DNA from: a virus
DNA length: 24,632 bases
Strand: one strand, 5' to 3'
Virus record (IMG/VR): IMGVR_UViG_3300031669_000225
Coordinates: 1-24,632 of that record
Positions 1-8,585 of this stretch are shown here, piece by piece. The translations under genes were made by a program, and so were the position numbers. How positions within the stretch are numbered: position 1 is the stretch's first letter; the number at the start of each line of letters is the position of its first letter. The notes under the pieces were generated by a model. The model was not told the origin of the DNA. It ran no database searches and saw only the letters and a program-made list of their open reading frames with translations.

Positions 1-655
1 TCGTTTGTTTGTAGCCCTCGCCAAGGATGCTGATGCCGTCAAAGGACTCCGCCTTGATGAGTGTGGAACTGATGAGATAGCTACCTGCTGGACAGAAAAG
101 GATTTTCCCCTGCCCTGTGCAATAAGTGACGCCTGCCTGAACCGCTGCGGTCACATCAACTAAAAGCGTTCCTGCTTGCACGTCAGCGATCTGCGCGGCT
201 GTCATAAAGTCAAACACGCTCTTGAGCATTCCTCGCAGCGCAGCTTGTACTGTGTTTGCGACCGCCCCCGTTCCCAGCGGTTGATTGCCAACAAGGGCGG
301 AACCTGCGGAGGCGGCTAGGGATGCCTCGAACGCATTTAGTGCGGCCAAGAAAGCAAGCGCAGTTACGCTTGTGGCTTGATTAAGCTGATTGCCGTCTTT
401 ATCGTAAAGCGTGAAGGTATAAACTACGCCTTGGACTAAAAATAACTGGCAAGATACACCGGACGCATTCGATATTTCGCCGCGGGAATTGAGCGGGATC
501 GGATTGGGGAGCGGAGTCGTGCCGGCCGCGTCCTGATAGGTGGCATAGTTGACGCCGCCGACCTGGGTCAGTACGCTCCCTCCGGCCGCAGGATTGCCTC
601 GGTTGTCGAAGAACTGAAGAACTGTGGGCGGGCTAGAACCTACGATTGCAGTCAT
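1..655 (-). CDS. Tailspike/tail fibre protein, N-terminal part (cut by window edge)
   Basis: Reading left from an ATG at 655 the frame stays open for 218 residues to the window edge, so only the amino-terminal part is present. Residues about 11-60 (TVLQFFDNRGNP, then LPNPIPLNSRGE) resemble the virion-attachment region common in podovirus and prophage tailspikes. Residues about 148-200 (FDFMTAAQIADVQAG, then GKILFCPAGSYLIS) look like the entry into a right-handed beta-helix of the pectate-lyase type, which normally binds or cleaves surface polysaccharide. AAGGA lies 9 bases before the ATG. It follows the three ejection proteins, where P22-like phages commonly carry the spike. Catalytic residues lie outside the window, so the substrate cannot be guessed. 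Confidence 0.8.
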   Translation of the reverse strand, partial: MTAIVGSSPPTVLQFFDNRGNPAAGGSVLTQVGGVNYATYQDAAGTTPLPNPIPLNSRGEISNASGVSCQLFLVQGVVYTFTLYDKDGNQLNQATSVTALAFLAALNAFEASLAASAGSALVGNQPLGTGAVANTVQAALRGMLKSVFDFMTAAQIADVQAGTLLVDVTAAVQAGVTYCTGQGKILFCPAGSYLISSTLIKAESFDGISILGEGYKQT

Positions 656-729
656 GCTATGATGTCCTTATGGATGATCACACCGCGCGAATGATTCTGT
701 TGCCGGTATTTGTCATACTGGTTCAACTT

Positions 730-2853
730 CTAATCCTGCGGCCTTTGGGTCGCTTGTTCCGTCGCTACCGCACCAGGAATAGCGGCTCCGGTCATAAGTC
801 GGTTTCTCAAAGCTTGACTCGGCGTTGAGGACATTAGCGCCTTGATCGTGACGCCAGGATTCAGGGCGGCGCCGACATCGGTCTGATTCTTCGCGGCAGC
901 CAAGCCCTCTGCGATACCCTTGGCGATCGGCATGCGCTTTGCGATCTGAGCAACGGCGCTGTTTTTCAACATCGACACGCTGGCATTGACTACCGAAGAT
1001 CCCGTGTTCGAGGTATTCACAGCGGATGCGACTGGAAATTTCTTCGCCGCCTCGACCGTCGATGCAAGATTCTTGAACGTGTCAACGGCTGGTTTCGGCA
1101 GGAGCGCATCCAGCTTGGCAGATTTGACTGGATCGTTTGCCCAGCCGCGCAACGTCGCCTCCGAGACCGCCCCGCGAGCGTCTGACGAGGAATTGAGCGC
1201 CTGGCGCTTGATCTCGCCCATGAGAGTTTGGCCGATCTGCTGCGGTGCTTCTGGGTCCAGTTTCGACAGAAACGCGAGGTTTTTCCCAGCCACCGAGGGC
1301 GCGGAGTTAAGGAAATGCGTAGCAAAAAGCTGCTCCGGCGGTTTGCCGTCCTGAACCACCGCCTTGACCATCGGCTGAAAATTCGGGTTAGGCATGCCGT
1401 TCAACTGTTTAGGGTCGAGCAATGACATCTGCTGGGCGTGGGCTTGCCGCGCGGCCATATACGCTTGTTTCGCCTCAGTCCCGAGGTCATCAGCAATCGG
1501 CGCATCCATGAGAAGACTTCGTGCTTGATTGATGGCGTAAGCCGTCGATCCGTCAGCCCCTCGCGCCGCCTGCCCCCAGATTTTGTCGAGTGCCTGAGAT
1601 TGGGCGACCGTCAGCGGAAACTCTCCGGCGCCAAGCGAATCGATAGTTTTCTTGATATTCGGCGGCAGCGCGTCATACACATGGCTTGCTTGCGGAGTAT
1701 CAAGGGCCGCTTTAATGCTGTCTGCGGCTTTAATCCCATCCATCGCGGCAGACTGGCCCGCTGAGTTGCGCACCCCGGCGTATAGGGCATCCTTGCGCGC
1801 CTGCAAGGCGTCCCAGAACGATTGAATGCGATCGGCGTACTTGGCGCCGGTTGATACTGGATCAGGAGCGTTCCTAGCACCCAGGGCGTCAAGGTTCTGG
1901 ATAAATGCCGCGTTCTGCCCGGTCAGTTGATTGGTGATCGGCTCCCCTACACCAGTCACGCCGCGCAGGTTCTGCTCGCGCGCGAACTGCATCGCGTCTC
2001 CGGTTGCCTGCCCGCGAGTAAGATTTACAGGAACTGGTAGGGATTCAGCCACCGCGCGATTTGCTACTGAAGTCGGAGATACATCCGCACCATGCTCAAG
2101 GGCGGATTGCACATCCTGTTTTAGCCCCGCCAGCACATTGAGGTTGACGGTAGCGGGGTCGTGTCCAGCAGCTTGCACAGCTTGATTGATGACGGCATCA
2201 GGAGCGCCGGCAGCGACTGCGGCTTGACCGCTTCCGAACAACTGCCGGGCTTTGCTCATGCCCCACCGTACGGCTGGCATAGCGCCCTCGATTACGGAAC
2301 CGAGAATGCCGCCAGTGCCTGCGCCCACGGATGCGCCTTTAGATGTGTCCCACCAGAAACTGCCTGGATCAGTGGGCTCCGCGGCCGCCTGCATTCCGCC
2401 TGCCACGCCACCTTGCAAAGCAGCCTGCCCGACTCGGCCGACGACTGTTTCAGCCGCGCCCGCGCCACCTCCCAGATAATTGACCGGATTTGCCACGTTT
2501 CCGGCAAGCCGCCACCAGTCAATTCCGTTCTGGCCGGCCATCGCTCGGGCCTGCTGATATTGCCCGTTGCGCTGGGTAACAATGTTGTCAAACTGCTGTG
2601 TAGATACCGGGTCTTGCCCTAAACCTCGGCGCAGGAGATTCATCGCCCCTTCAGGAACTACATGCTGCGCTATGCGTCCCAGGCCGACAAACGCATCGCC
2701 AAGCCCCTGCGTAAAACTTTGCTCCGCACTCGGCGCTTTGCTTGGGTCAATCGTCTGCGGTGTCTCGTCTCCAGCCGATGCGATGGCCGCGTTGATGTCA
2801 ACAGGAGCGCCAGGCGCGGCGGCATATTGCAGCGCGTTCGTGATGTCGGCCAC
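730..2853 (-). CDS. Ejection (DNA transfer) protein, P22 gp16-like
   Basis: The 707-residue product is rich in Ala, Gly and Gln, with small-residue stretches around 110-195 (GGGAGAAETVVG, GASVGAGTGGILGSV) that could enter a membrane. This suits a protein stored in the capsid and ejected with DNA to help it cross the cell envelope. P22 gp16 is about 609 residues, so this one is longer. The start is GTG; the stop of the upstream gene (TAG) shares a base with it (TAGTG), so translation is probably coupled. The call rests mainly on position as third gene of the gp7-gp20-gp16 block just before the tailspike, and on composition. No enzymatic motif was recognised. Confidence 0.65.
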   Translation of the reverse strand: MADITNALQYAAAPGAPVDINAAIASAGDETPQTIDPSKAPSAEQSFTQGLGDAFVGLGRIAQHVVPEGAMNLLRRGLGQDPVSTQQFDNIVTQRNGQYQQARAMAGQNGIDWWRLAGNVANPVNYLGGGAGAAETVVGRVGQAALQGGVAGGMQAAAEPTDPGSFWWDTSKGASVGAGTGGILGSVIEGAMPAVRWGMSKARQLFGSGQAAVAAGAPDAVINQAVQAAGHDPATVNLNVLAGLKQDVQSALEHGADVSPTSVANRAVAESLPVPVNLTRGQATGDAMQFAREQNLRGVTGVGEPITNQLTGQNAAFIQNLDALGARNAPDPVSTGAKYADRIQSFWDALQARKDALYAGVRNSAGQSAAMDGIKAADSIKAALDTPQASHVYDALPPNIKKTIDSLGAGEFPLTVAQSQALDKIWGQAARGADGSTAYAINQARSLLMDAPIADDLGTEAKQAYMAARQAHAQQMSLLDPKQLNGMPNPNFQPMVKAVVQDGKPPEQLFATHFLNSAPSVAGKNLAFLSKLDPEAPQQIGQTLMGEIKRQALNSSSDARGAVSEATLRGWANDPVKSAKLDALLPKPAVDTFKNLASTVEAAKKFPVASAVNTSNTGSSVVNASVSMLKNSAVAQIAKRMPIAKGIAEGLAAAKNQTDVGAALNPGVTIKALMSSTPSQALRNRLMTGAAIPGAVATEQATQRPQD

Positions 2854-4742
2854 TACAAGGCTCCCAGACTTTGCAGGACGGCGTGTTTAGCCTGCAACGC
2901 TTTCTGCTCCCCTGCTCGAATATGGAGTTTGGCGTAATTTTGGGCTTGCCCTTGATCTTTCATTTCGGCTAGTTGGAACAAGCGCGGGTCTGCGTTTTCA
3001 CGCCAAAGTGCCTCGAACTGCTGTTCGTTCTGTAGGGAATGACCCGGCTCCGCAAGCCATTTATCCATCGCGCCGGCTTTAGCGAGAGACATGCGGGTAA
3101 GGCCGGCCATGTACTGAGCCACGTCCTGCACTGTGCGCGCGTCCTGTTGCTGATTCGGCTGCGAGTGCAACGCTAGGTCTAAGCGGGCATCAGAGCCTTC
3201 CAAGCCCATCTGCTTGCCCATCCGCGCGGCATTCTGCGCCATGAACTTGGCGAGCTCGTTGTAATTGTTCGCGTACTTCGCCGCCCCTTCAAAGCCGGGA
3301 AGCCCAGAGACCGCTGTAGCGAGCTCGGCGACATTCTGACTGCCTGGGCCAAGGTAAAGCCCAGGCGTCGCGGCCAGTGATTGGATGCGGTTCAGGATGT
3401 CGTGATTCGTCAGACTGTCCGCGGCCATCGTTCGCGTTGACGTGACGGTATCGACGTTGCTCTTTACCTGTCCCGCCTCGCCCAAGGTCAGTGTAGGCGG
3501 TTGCTCAGTCTGGGCAGTTTTCGCTGCGCCCTGACCAAATACCGCCTGCGGGCCATTTTCGTGTAACATAATCGCCGTGGCGATCGCGTGCCTTTGTACC
3601 GGATTGCTCAGGTCGATCTTTTGATCCGGGGCGATCCCGAGACGTTTTGCCGCATCCGCAATGTAAGCAGCGGTATTGTTTTCTCCCGGAGGCGCCCACT
3701 TCGAGATTACCCCGGAAAGCGTATCGACTCCTTCCGTTCCGTATTTCGTGAGATTCGCATCCAGCGCCGACAATCCTGCTTCCGGCGTCTGGTATTGCGC
3801 GAGCTTGCCACCGGGCATCAGCGCACCGGGGTTGTTGGCCTTCAATGGCGCAGTTTCTCCTGGCTGCGCGGCCGCACCTGTTCCGGCCCCAGTATTTACC
3901 GCCCCCCCCTGTCCGACCCTGATTGCATGGCCCGGGTCTTGCGGGTTAAACGCCCAGGAATTCCCGGCCTGATCCTGAAAGGTTGACATACCCGGAGGGA
4001 CGCCTTTCGTAATCGCCGGCACAGCCCCCAGATTGCCCCCTGCTGCCTGCGGATTTACGTTCGTGAGCTTCGGCCCTACATCCGCATAAGTCGGCGCCTG
4101 CGTGGCTGCTTGGCGTGAGGCATCCTCAGCCTGAAGCTGGATCGTGCTTATGCCCTGCGCGAGCTTTCCAGGAGGCGCATGGACGGCGACTTGGCCGTAA
4201 ATGTTGGCTACCCGCTGCGCATCCGGTCCGCCGGCCTGCCCGAACTGCGCCATTGCGTCCGTCACTTTCTGGCGACCGGTCGGATTGTCCGCTATCACAT
4301 CGGGGTCTGTCCGAAGCGCCCCAACCATCGAGCCGAACTGTCCGCGCAATTTGTCATTGAGCCCGACGAGAGATTGTTTGTTCTGGATCTGCTGCCCTCG
4401 TATCGCCGCCCCGGCTTTTATCACATCAAGGAACTGGTCGCCAGCAGCTTGTTGCAGACTCGGGTCAGCCATCATCTTGTCGGTGCTTACCGTCCCGGTG
4501 CCATCGTCGTACTTGCTCCAATCGACGCCGGCGATGGCTTGACGCTGGGCAGCGCTTTGCTGCGCCATCTGGGTGGCCGCAGCGCCTTGCTGCAGGGTCT
4601 GCTGTTGCTGTGCAATCCCGATATTCTTTGATTGAATGGCCTGCTGCTGCTGTTGCAGCCCCATCAGGTCAGAGATTGTTTTCAGGCCGCCAGCAGGGTT
4701 GACGTTGACCCCCGCGGCTACGGGCGCGCCGAAGTCGCTCAC
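2853..4742 (-). CDS. Ejection protein at gp20 position with muramidase-like domain
   Basis: The 629-residue product has a Gln-rich coiled N-terminus (residues about 28-68, runs of QQQQ). A compact module at about 300-400 reads KANNPGALMPGG, then EAGLSALDANLTKYG, WAPPGENNTAAY and HENG. That pattern (NNPG, one-Tyr helix, APP-EN-T-YI, hExG) is typical of virion-associated peptidoglycan-hydrolase-like modules such as those annotated structural protein P5. The flanks are helical and low complexity. ATG overlaps the previous stop (ATGA). Its place between the gp7-like and gp16-like genes corresponds to P22 gp20 (471 residues), which has no such module as far as I know. Its likely role is ejection with DNA and local opening of the cell wall; hydrolase activity is inferred. 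Confidence 0.68.
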   Translation of the reverse strand: MSDFGAPVAAGVNVNPAGGLKTISDLMGLQQQQQAIQSKNIGIAQQQQTLQQGAAATQMAQQSAAQRQAIAGVDWSKYDDGTGTVSTDKMMADPSLQQAAGDQFLDVIKAGAAIRGQQIQNKQSLVGLNDKLRGQFGSMVGALRTDPDVIADNPTGRQKVTDAMAQFGQAGGPDAQRVANIYGQVAVHAPPGKLAQGISTIQLQAEDASRQAATQAPTYADVGPKLTNVNPQAAGGNLGAVPAITKGVPPGMSTFQDQAGNSWAFNPQDPGHAIRVGQGGAVNTGAGTGAAAQPGETAPLKANNPGALMPGGKLAQYQTPEAGLSALDANLTKYGTEGVDTLSGVISKWAPPGENNTAAYIADAAKRLGIAPDQKIDLSNPVQRHAIATAIMLHENGPQAVFGQGAAKTAQTEQPPTLTLGEAGQVKSNVDTVTSTRTMAADSLTNHDILNRIQSLAATPGLYLGPGSQNVAELATAVSGLPGFEGAAKYANNYNELAKFMAQNAARMGKQMGLEGSDARLDLALHSQPNQQQDARTVQDVAQYMAGLTRMSLAKAGAMDKWLAEPGHSLQNEQQFEALWRENADPRLFQLAEMKDQGQAQNYAKLHIRAGEQKALQAKHAVLQSLGAL

Positions 4743-5491
4743 GATCCGGTCCAGCCCTGAGAGGCGTTCAGCGATGCGATCGGGTCAGAGCTTTGATTGG
4801 CGGCATTGATCGCACTTTGCGGAACTTGTGAGCCTGAATTTCCAGACATGAGATACGCCAGCGGAACAGCCGCGCCGCCGAGCGCGTTCGCTGCGCCCAC
4901 TGTGCCAGCCGCTTGCGATGCTCCTGCCGCCGCCCCGGCTTGCGCGATTCCGGTCCCGAGTGCTGTTCCTGCCGTCCCGACATTGGTCGCCGCGTTCTGA
5001 CCCAACGTTGCGATCTTGTTGAGTCTGTCGAAAATGTTGTTCTGCTGCGTCTGCGTGTTGGTGAAATAGTTCTGGTAGGTCTGGCTCGCTAGCCCTTGAT
5101 TGAAGCCCATCAGGTCTTTCAACGCAGGACCGGAAAGCGCACCGACGCCCGGGGTGTCTGCGTTGCGTACGGCCTGCCCCCCAGTCTTGAGGGCGAACTG
5201 ATAGCCCGGGTAACTTTCCAGCTGCGACATCGACGGATTGAATGGCTGCGTAAGCGATCCATATCCGGATGCCCCGGTATTTCCAGACGTTCCAAGCAGA
5301 TCGGACAATTTCGACGTTGCGGCATAACCCGGCTGAATAAAGGGCTGATTTTGCTGGTTGATGGTTTGAAACATCTGCTGCTGCGTGGCGGCAGCTTGTT
5401 CTTGCCCTTGAGCCTGTGTATTAGCGGCAGACTTGCTGCCCATATACCCCAGTACAGCGCTTCCCGCTATCGCGGCGGCTACCCATGCCAT
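4739..5491 (-). CDS. Ejection protein, P22 gp7-like
   Basis: The 250-residue product begins with a short hydrophobic Ala/Gly helix (residues 2-18, AWVAAAIAGSAVLGYMGSK), then a Gln/Ala helical stretch (24-55) and FIQPGYAATSKLSDLLG. A second small-residue segment lies at about 180-215. The hydrophobic N-terminus followed by Gln-rich helices is characteristic of podovirus DNA-transfer proteins, and the length is close to P22 gp7 (229). ATG lies 13 bases inside the cupin gene and the stop overlaps the next start (ATGA). It is probably packaged in the virion and released into the envelope at infection. Similar N-termini are often annotated simply as DNA transfer protein. Confidence 0.65.
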   Translation of the reverse strand: MAWVAAAIAGSAVLGYMGSKSAANTQAQGQEQAAATQQQMFQTINQQNQPFIQPGYAATSKLSDLLGTSGNTGASGYGSLTQPFNPSMSQLESYPGYQFALKTGGQAVRNADTPGVGALSGPALKDLMGFNQGLASQTYQNYFTNTQTQQNNIFDRLNKIATLGQNAATNVGTAGTALGTGIAQAGAAAGASQAAGTVGAANALGGAAVPLAYLMSGNSGSQVPQSAINAANQSSDPIASLNASQGWTGS

Positions 5492-5925
5492 GACAGGCTC
5501 CTTAACTCGTTGCGCGCGTCAAAGAGCGCCAAGCCGTCAGGCTCTACAAGTTCAGCTTCAATTTCGTCCAGATCGCGAGAGTCCGTTCGGTGGACATTCA
5601 GCACGATGCAGTCCGTGTGTGCATAGCCCGCTCGCTTGATACCTGGAGCGCTTACAACAGTGAAAGGCGCTTTGACCAGCCGTGGAGCGTGACCGTCTCC
5701 GGTAAGTGTCATTTCGCCAGCGGTCAGAATGAAAAGGTGTTCCCGCTTGTGGACCTTCCCAACAATCAAAGTTCCGGCTACGCAGTGCATTTCCCTGACA
5801 TAAACGCCGTCAGAAAAGTGGTGGAACGTGGGAATATCGACCTGCGGAAATTCGGCCATTGCCGACTGCAAAACTTCCATCTTTTCGCGTGTCGGCTCCT
5901 CGTTTGCAATCAACGCGGGGATCAT
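5479..5925 (-). CDS. Cupin-fold protein in the tail/ejection cluster
   Basis: This 148-residue protein has a recognisable single cupin. A first motif at about 51-70 (GTLIVGKVHKREHLFILTAG) contains His59 and His63 followed by GE. A second motif at about 94-110 has PGIKRAGYAHTDCIVLN. Two His residues from motif 1 plus His103 could bind a metal, but a structural role is equally possible. It sits at the position that P22 gp14 occupies, between the tail-needle slot and the first ejection gene; I see no sequence resemblance to gp14. Start ATG overlaps the previous stop (ATGA). Small cupins are recurrent beside podovirus structural genes and their role is not settled. Confidence 0.7.
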   Translation of the reverse strand: MIPALIANEEPTREKMEVLQSAMAEFPQVDIPTFHHFSDGVYVREMHCVAGTLIVGKVHKREHLFILTAGEMTLTGDGHAPRLVKAPFTVVSAPGIKRAGYAHTDCIVLNVHRTDSRDLDEIEAELVEPDGLALFDARNELRSLSWHG

Positions 5926-6263
5926 TGGATAATCAGCCCGGACATGGTGAAGGTGATCGAGGTCGCGGCGCTCGCGTACGCGCGCAATGCCGAGCCTGCC
6001 GGAATAACAGCTCCCGCCAGTTCCGGGGAGACATAAGCCTGACCAGCGGCCAGCGTCATAGCGGAAATGAGGGTAGTGCCTGCGGCAAGAGCGCCGCCAG
6101 TCGTGATGCCCGCCGTGATGGTCAGAGCGCCTGCGGTCGTGTTGGTGAATACGGCGCGGCCGATCTTGGCGGAAGTAAGGGCTGGGGCGGTATAGACTGC
6201 GGCTGCGTCAGTGCCGGCGAGTTGCGCGGGCGCTACGAGTTGAACGAGGGTGATTGTCGCCAT
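5922..6263 (-). CDS. Small beta-rich structural protein, function unknown
   Basis: This 113-residue protein is dominated by Ala, Thr, Gly and Ile with alternating hydrophobic residues (KIGRAVFTNTTAGALTI, then SITFTMSG at the end), as in small beta-sandwich decoration or tail-attachment proteins. No signal peptide or catalytic motif is visible. The ATG at 6263 is preceded by GGGAG at a spacing of 9. It follows a 97-base gap, the longest untranslated stretch in the late block, and so may head a sub-operon with the cupin and ejection genes. Naming it decoration protein would be a guess. Confidence 0.55.
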   Translation of the reverse strand: MATITLVQLVAPAQLAGTDAAAVYTAPALTSAKIGRAVFTNTTAGALTITAGITTGGALAAGTTLISAMTLAAGQAYVSPELAGAVIPAGSALRAYASAATSITFTMSGLIIQ

Positions 6264-6316
6264 CTGCGAATGCTCCCAAAAGGGTTAAATTGCACTCGCC
6301 TAAATGACGTGGGGCT

Positions 6317-6322
6317 ATTATA
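6317..6322 (-). promoter_or_regulatory. Possible promoter -10 box in the 97-bp late intergenic gap
   Basis: The gap 6264-6360 holds a perfect TATAAT on the minus strand about 54 bases before the ATG of the 113-residue gene. The hexamer 17 bases upstream (ATCTCG) does not match -35, and no extended -10 TG is present. It could be a weak or activator-dependent promoter for the cupin/ejection genes, or chance in an AT-richer gap. Confidence 0.25.
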
Positions 6323-6360
6323 TGCCAACAATCAATAGACGAGATATTGACGAGTGATAC

Positions 6361-7026
6361 CTAGTCAGATACCCACGCGCTCCCGTTGTAGAAAACTGGC
6401 GTCGTAACCGTCCCGCCGCCGACGAGCACGCCAAGAAAAGTCGGCGCTACCGCATCGGTGACATAGGCGTGCATCCCTACGGTGCCAGCTGGAAGCGTTG
6501 CCACCGTGTAGCCGCCGCTGCTGAAGGTCGTGGTTGGGTTAGACTGCCCGACGATTGCTAGGCCTTTAGCGGAAGCGGATGCTATTGGTGCGCCGTTGAA
6601 ATATAACGCGCCGGGAAGCGCAATTATTTGATCCAGAATATCCGCAATGAGCGCTTGAGCAGTTTGCAGCATCGATAGAAGCTGAGCAGCGTCTGCTCCG
6701 GAAGCGTCAATATCAACTGAATCGACATCCTGTGGACGTTGGCTGAGCTTCGCAACATCGGCGCTTACAGAATCAATATCAGCGGAATCCAACACCACAT
6801 TAGAGGATTGCGCGTTCGGAATTTCCGAAGCGTCGATGCTGTCAATCAGCAGCAGATCAATAGAACTTCCCGGAATGGCTCCGTTTGGCTGACTCAGTAC
6901 TTGGTGCGAAAGGTTGTACAGCAGGAGATACCACGTTATGTCTATGGTGACATTCCCATCCGCATCAGCCTTTCCGAGTGAAGCAGTCTGAGGCGGGATG
7001 GTTTGATGGAGACTACCGTTGCTCAT
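6361..7026 (-). CDS. Unknown protein at the tail-needle position, with internal acidic repeats
   Basis: This 221-residue protein has three parts. The N-terminus (about 1-50, QTIPPQTASLGKADADGNVT then WYLLLYNLSHQVL) resembles the start of many small podovirus virion proteins. The middle (about 58-118) has imperfect Asp/Ser repeats: LDSADIDSVSADVAKLSQ is echoed by VDSVDIDASGADAAQLLS, with a weaker copy at LIDSIDASE. The C-terminus (about 168-221, YTVATLPAG ... HAYVTDAV ... VFYNGSAWVSD) is a module frequent at the ends of phage fibre and tail proteins. It lies between gp10-like and ejection genes, where P22 has tail needle gp26, but lacks the long heptad coiled coil of gp26. ATG overlaps the gp10 stop (ATGA). 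Confidence 0.55.
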   Translation of the reverse strand: MSNGSLHQTIPPQTASLGKADADGNVTIDITWYLLLYNLSHQVLSQPNGAIPGSSIDLLLIDSIDASEIPNAQSSNVVLDSADIDSVSADVAKLSQRPQDVDSVDIDASGADAAQLLSMLQTAQALIADILDQIIALPGALYFNGAPIASASAKGLAIVGQSNPTTTFSSGGYTVATLPAGTVGMHAYVTDAVAPTFLGVLVGGGTVTTPVFYNGSAWVSD

Positions 7027-8582
7027 GCTGAGCTTGCTGCTTTTAGAGTGACGCCGACAATATCCCTACGAACGGGATCGATGACTTCTAGATCAAGCAC
7101 CATGTCACGCGCAAAGCTGAGCTTGCGCCACATCGTGCGGTTCTTGGTTTCTCCGATCTTGCCGATAGGTGCTTTCCATTGCATTCCGAAAGTCTGGCCG
7201 CCGTCCCGCGAAATTGTAAGCGTAGCCTGTGGGTCTGATCCAAGTCCGCTCGCGGTGCCAGTGCCAGGCGTGAAATCGATCTGAAGGCTCGCCACGAAAA
7301 CACGTCCACGCTGGCCTTCGTCCCAAATATGTGGAGACCTGCGCTTGGCAAGCAAAGGCCAGCCGGCGTCGGTGAAAGCCGAGCGCGTGAGTTGGTAGAG
7401 ACACCCAGACTGATAATCCCCGACGATCCGCATCCCCGCGAAGTTCATGTAGCAGTTCGAGCGGTTGCGGTGGAACTGCTGCGCGTAGGGATCATAGGAC
7501 GGGCGTTTATGGAGCAGTTTGGTCTGCGCGTCATAGACCCAAGTAACGTCAGCGGTCGGGAACGTCAGCACGTAGAATTCGTGCGTGTCCTCCTGATACG
7601 TGTAGCCTATCGCGTCAGAGGTCACGGCGTAGGTTCCAACCTCGTCGCCAAAAGCTGGGGTAGAAACGACTATCCCTGAGAATCCTTGCGTCACGACTAT
7701 GACGTTTTCGCCCCGATCGGAACGGCCAAAACAAACAATACCATCCTGTCCGCCAGCGCTAAACCGAGCAACAGAAGCTGCCGCCTTGGTGCCGAACTGC
7801 ATGAGGGTGCCGACAAGCCGCTGGAATGGGAAATACTGGCCGCCGGCGTCGTACCAGACCTCGGTCGTGCGTTCCCCAATCAGCCAGAGCTGCTCTTTGC
7901 TTTCGAACACCGCCATGAGATTGTCGGAGGCCGCGTCTTTCAGAGCAAAGTAGGAGCCATCAAAGCCGGTCCCGTACTGCGGATAGTTCGTGTAAAACGT
8001 CTGCGTCCCGGGCTGATTGAATATCCACCAGCCGTCAATGTACGCGACGGTATTGGAACCGAGGAAAGCCGGGTCCGTGATCTGGGCGAATGCCTGCGTG
8101 GCGATGTTGTAGAGATACCCATTTGGGCCGTCCACAAGCACCGCGTAGCCGCCGATATTGTTGTCCCGGATACTGACAGGGCCGGAACTCGTTGCGAGCG
8201 TCCCTACGGCCGTCAGCGTCATTCCTGAGCTAACCAGATAGCAGGTGTTGCCGATGACCGCCAAGGCCGTCTGCCAGCCCGGTAACACCCAACATCCGCG
8301 CACCGGCAGATTAGGCCCAGAGTAAGGCGTGGGCCATGTCGTCGGATCGTCCCAAACCTTTCCGCCGCCTGGCGCGGTTGCCTTCACGACGAGCCCAGGA
8401 CACCCGAGCAATGCTATGGCTTCCTTTGCGTTTTGCGGGTCGATTTCAGCATAGAAGTTATAGCAGAGTTGCGTGTTCTGCTGCGTGTTCGGCGCAACGT
8501 CCTCCCCGCCAGCAAAGCCAAAATCTCCGAAAATTTGTAACGGAGATGACCAGCTAGGGGCGTCATTGTCAGGGCGTTGCAT
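7023..8582 (-). CDS. Head-completion / packaged-DNA stabilisation protein, P22 gp10-like
   Basis: The 519-residue product matches P22 gp10 in general form and place (472 residues in P22). It has an N-terminus with PLQIFGDFGFAGG and NTQLCYNFYAEIDP, then many beta strands with aromatic/Gly turns (YIDGWWIFNQPGTQTFYTN, EVWYDAGGQYFPFQRL, WVYDAQTKLLHKRPSYDP). In P22 this family binds below the gp4 ring at the portal vertex and holds the packaged DNA. It follows the gp4-like gene by only 3 bases and its stop overlaps the next start. Alternative names in databases are tail accessory factor gp10 or phage stabilisation protein. Confidence 0.82.
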   Translation of the reverse strand: MQRPDNDAPSWSSPLQIFGDFGFAGGEDVAPNTQQNTQLCYNFYAEIDPQNAKEAIALLGCPGLVVKATAPGGGKVWDDPTTWPTPYSGPNLPVRGCWVLPGWQTALAVIGNTCYLVSSGMTLTAVGTLATSSGPVSIRDNNIGGYAVLVDGPNGYLYNIATQAFAQITDPAFLGSNTVAYIDGWWIFNQPGTQTFYTNYPQYGTGFDGSYFALKDAASDNLMAVFESKEQLWLIGERTTEVWYDAGGQYFPFQRLVGTLMQFGTKAAASVARFSAGGQDGIVCFGRSDRGENVIVVTQGFSGIVVSTPAFGDEVGTYAVTSDAIGYTYQEDTHEFYVLTFPTADVTWVYDAQTKLLHKRPSYDPYAQQFHRNRSNCYMNFAGMRIVGDYQSGCLYQLTRSAFTDAGWPLLAKRRSPHIWDEGQRGRVFVASLQIDFTPGTGTASGLGSDPQATLTISRDGGQTFGMQWKAPIGKIGETKNRTMWRKLSFARDMVLDLEVIDPVRRDIVGVTLKAASSA

Positions 8583-8585
8583 ACA

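Noticed and set aside
1-655. Diversity-generating retroelement variable region in the tail protein
   Set aside because: No reverse transcriptase, template repeat or adenine-biased repeat is seen in the window.
646-828. Plus-strand 60-codon frame with a hydrophobic segment (MILLPVFVILVQLLI)
   Set aside because: It crosses the tailspike ribosome site and the end of the gp16-like gene on the other strand, has no ribosome site of its own, and would be the only plus gene in the late block.
3900-3910. Run of eight G on the coding strand as a slippage site
   Set aside because: The frame stays open straight through it and no alternative frame product makes sense; it may still be a sequencing weak point.
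6293-6356. CACTCG/CGAGTG inverted repeat in the 97-base gap as a terminator
   Set aside because: The arms are only six bases, over 50 bases apart, and no T-run follows.
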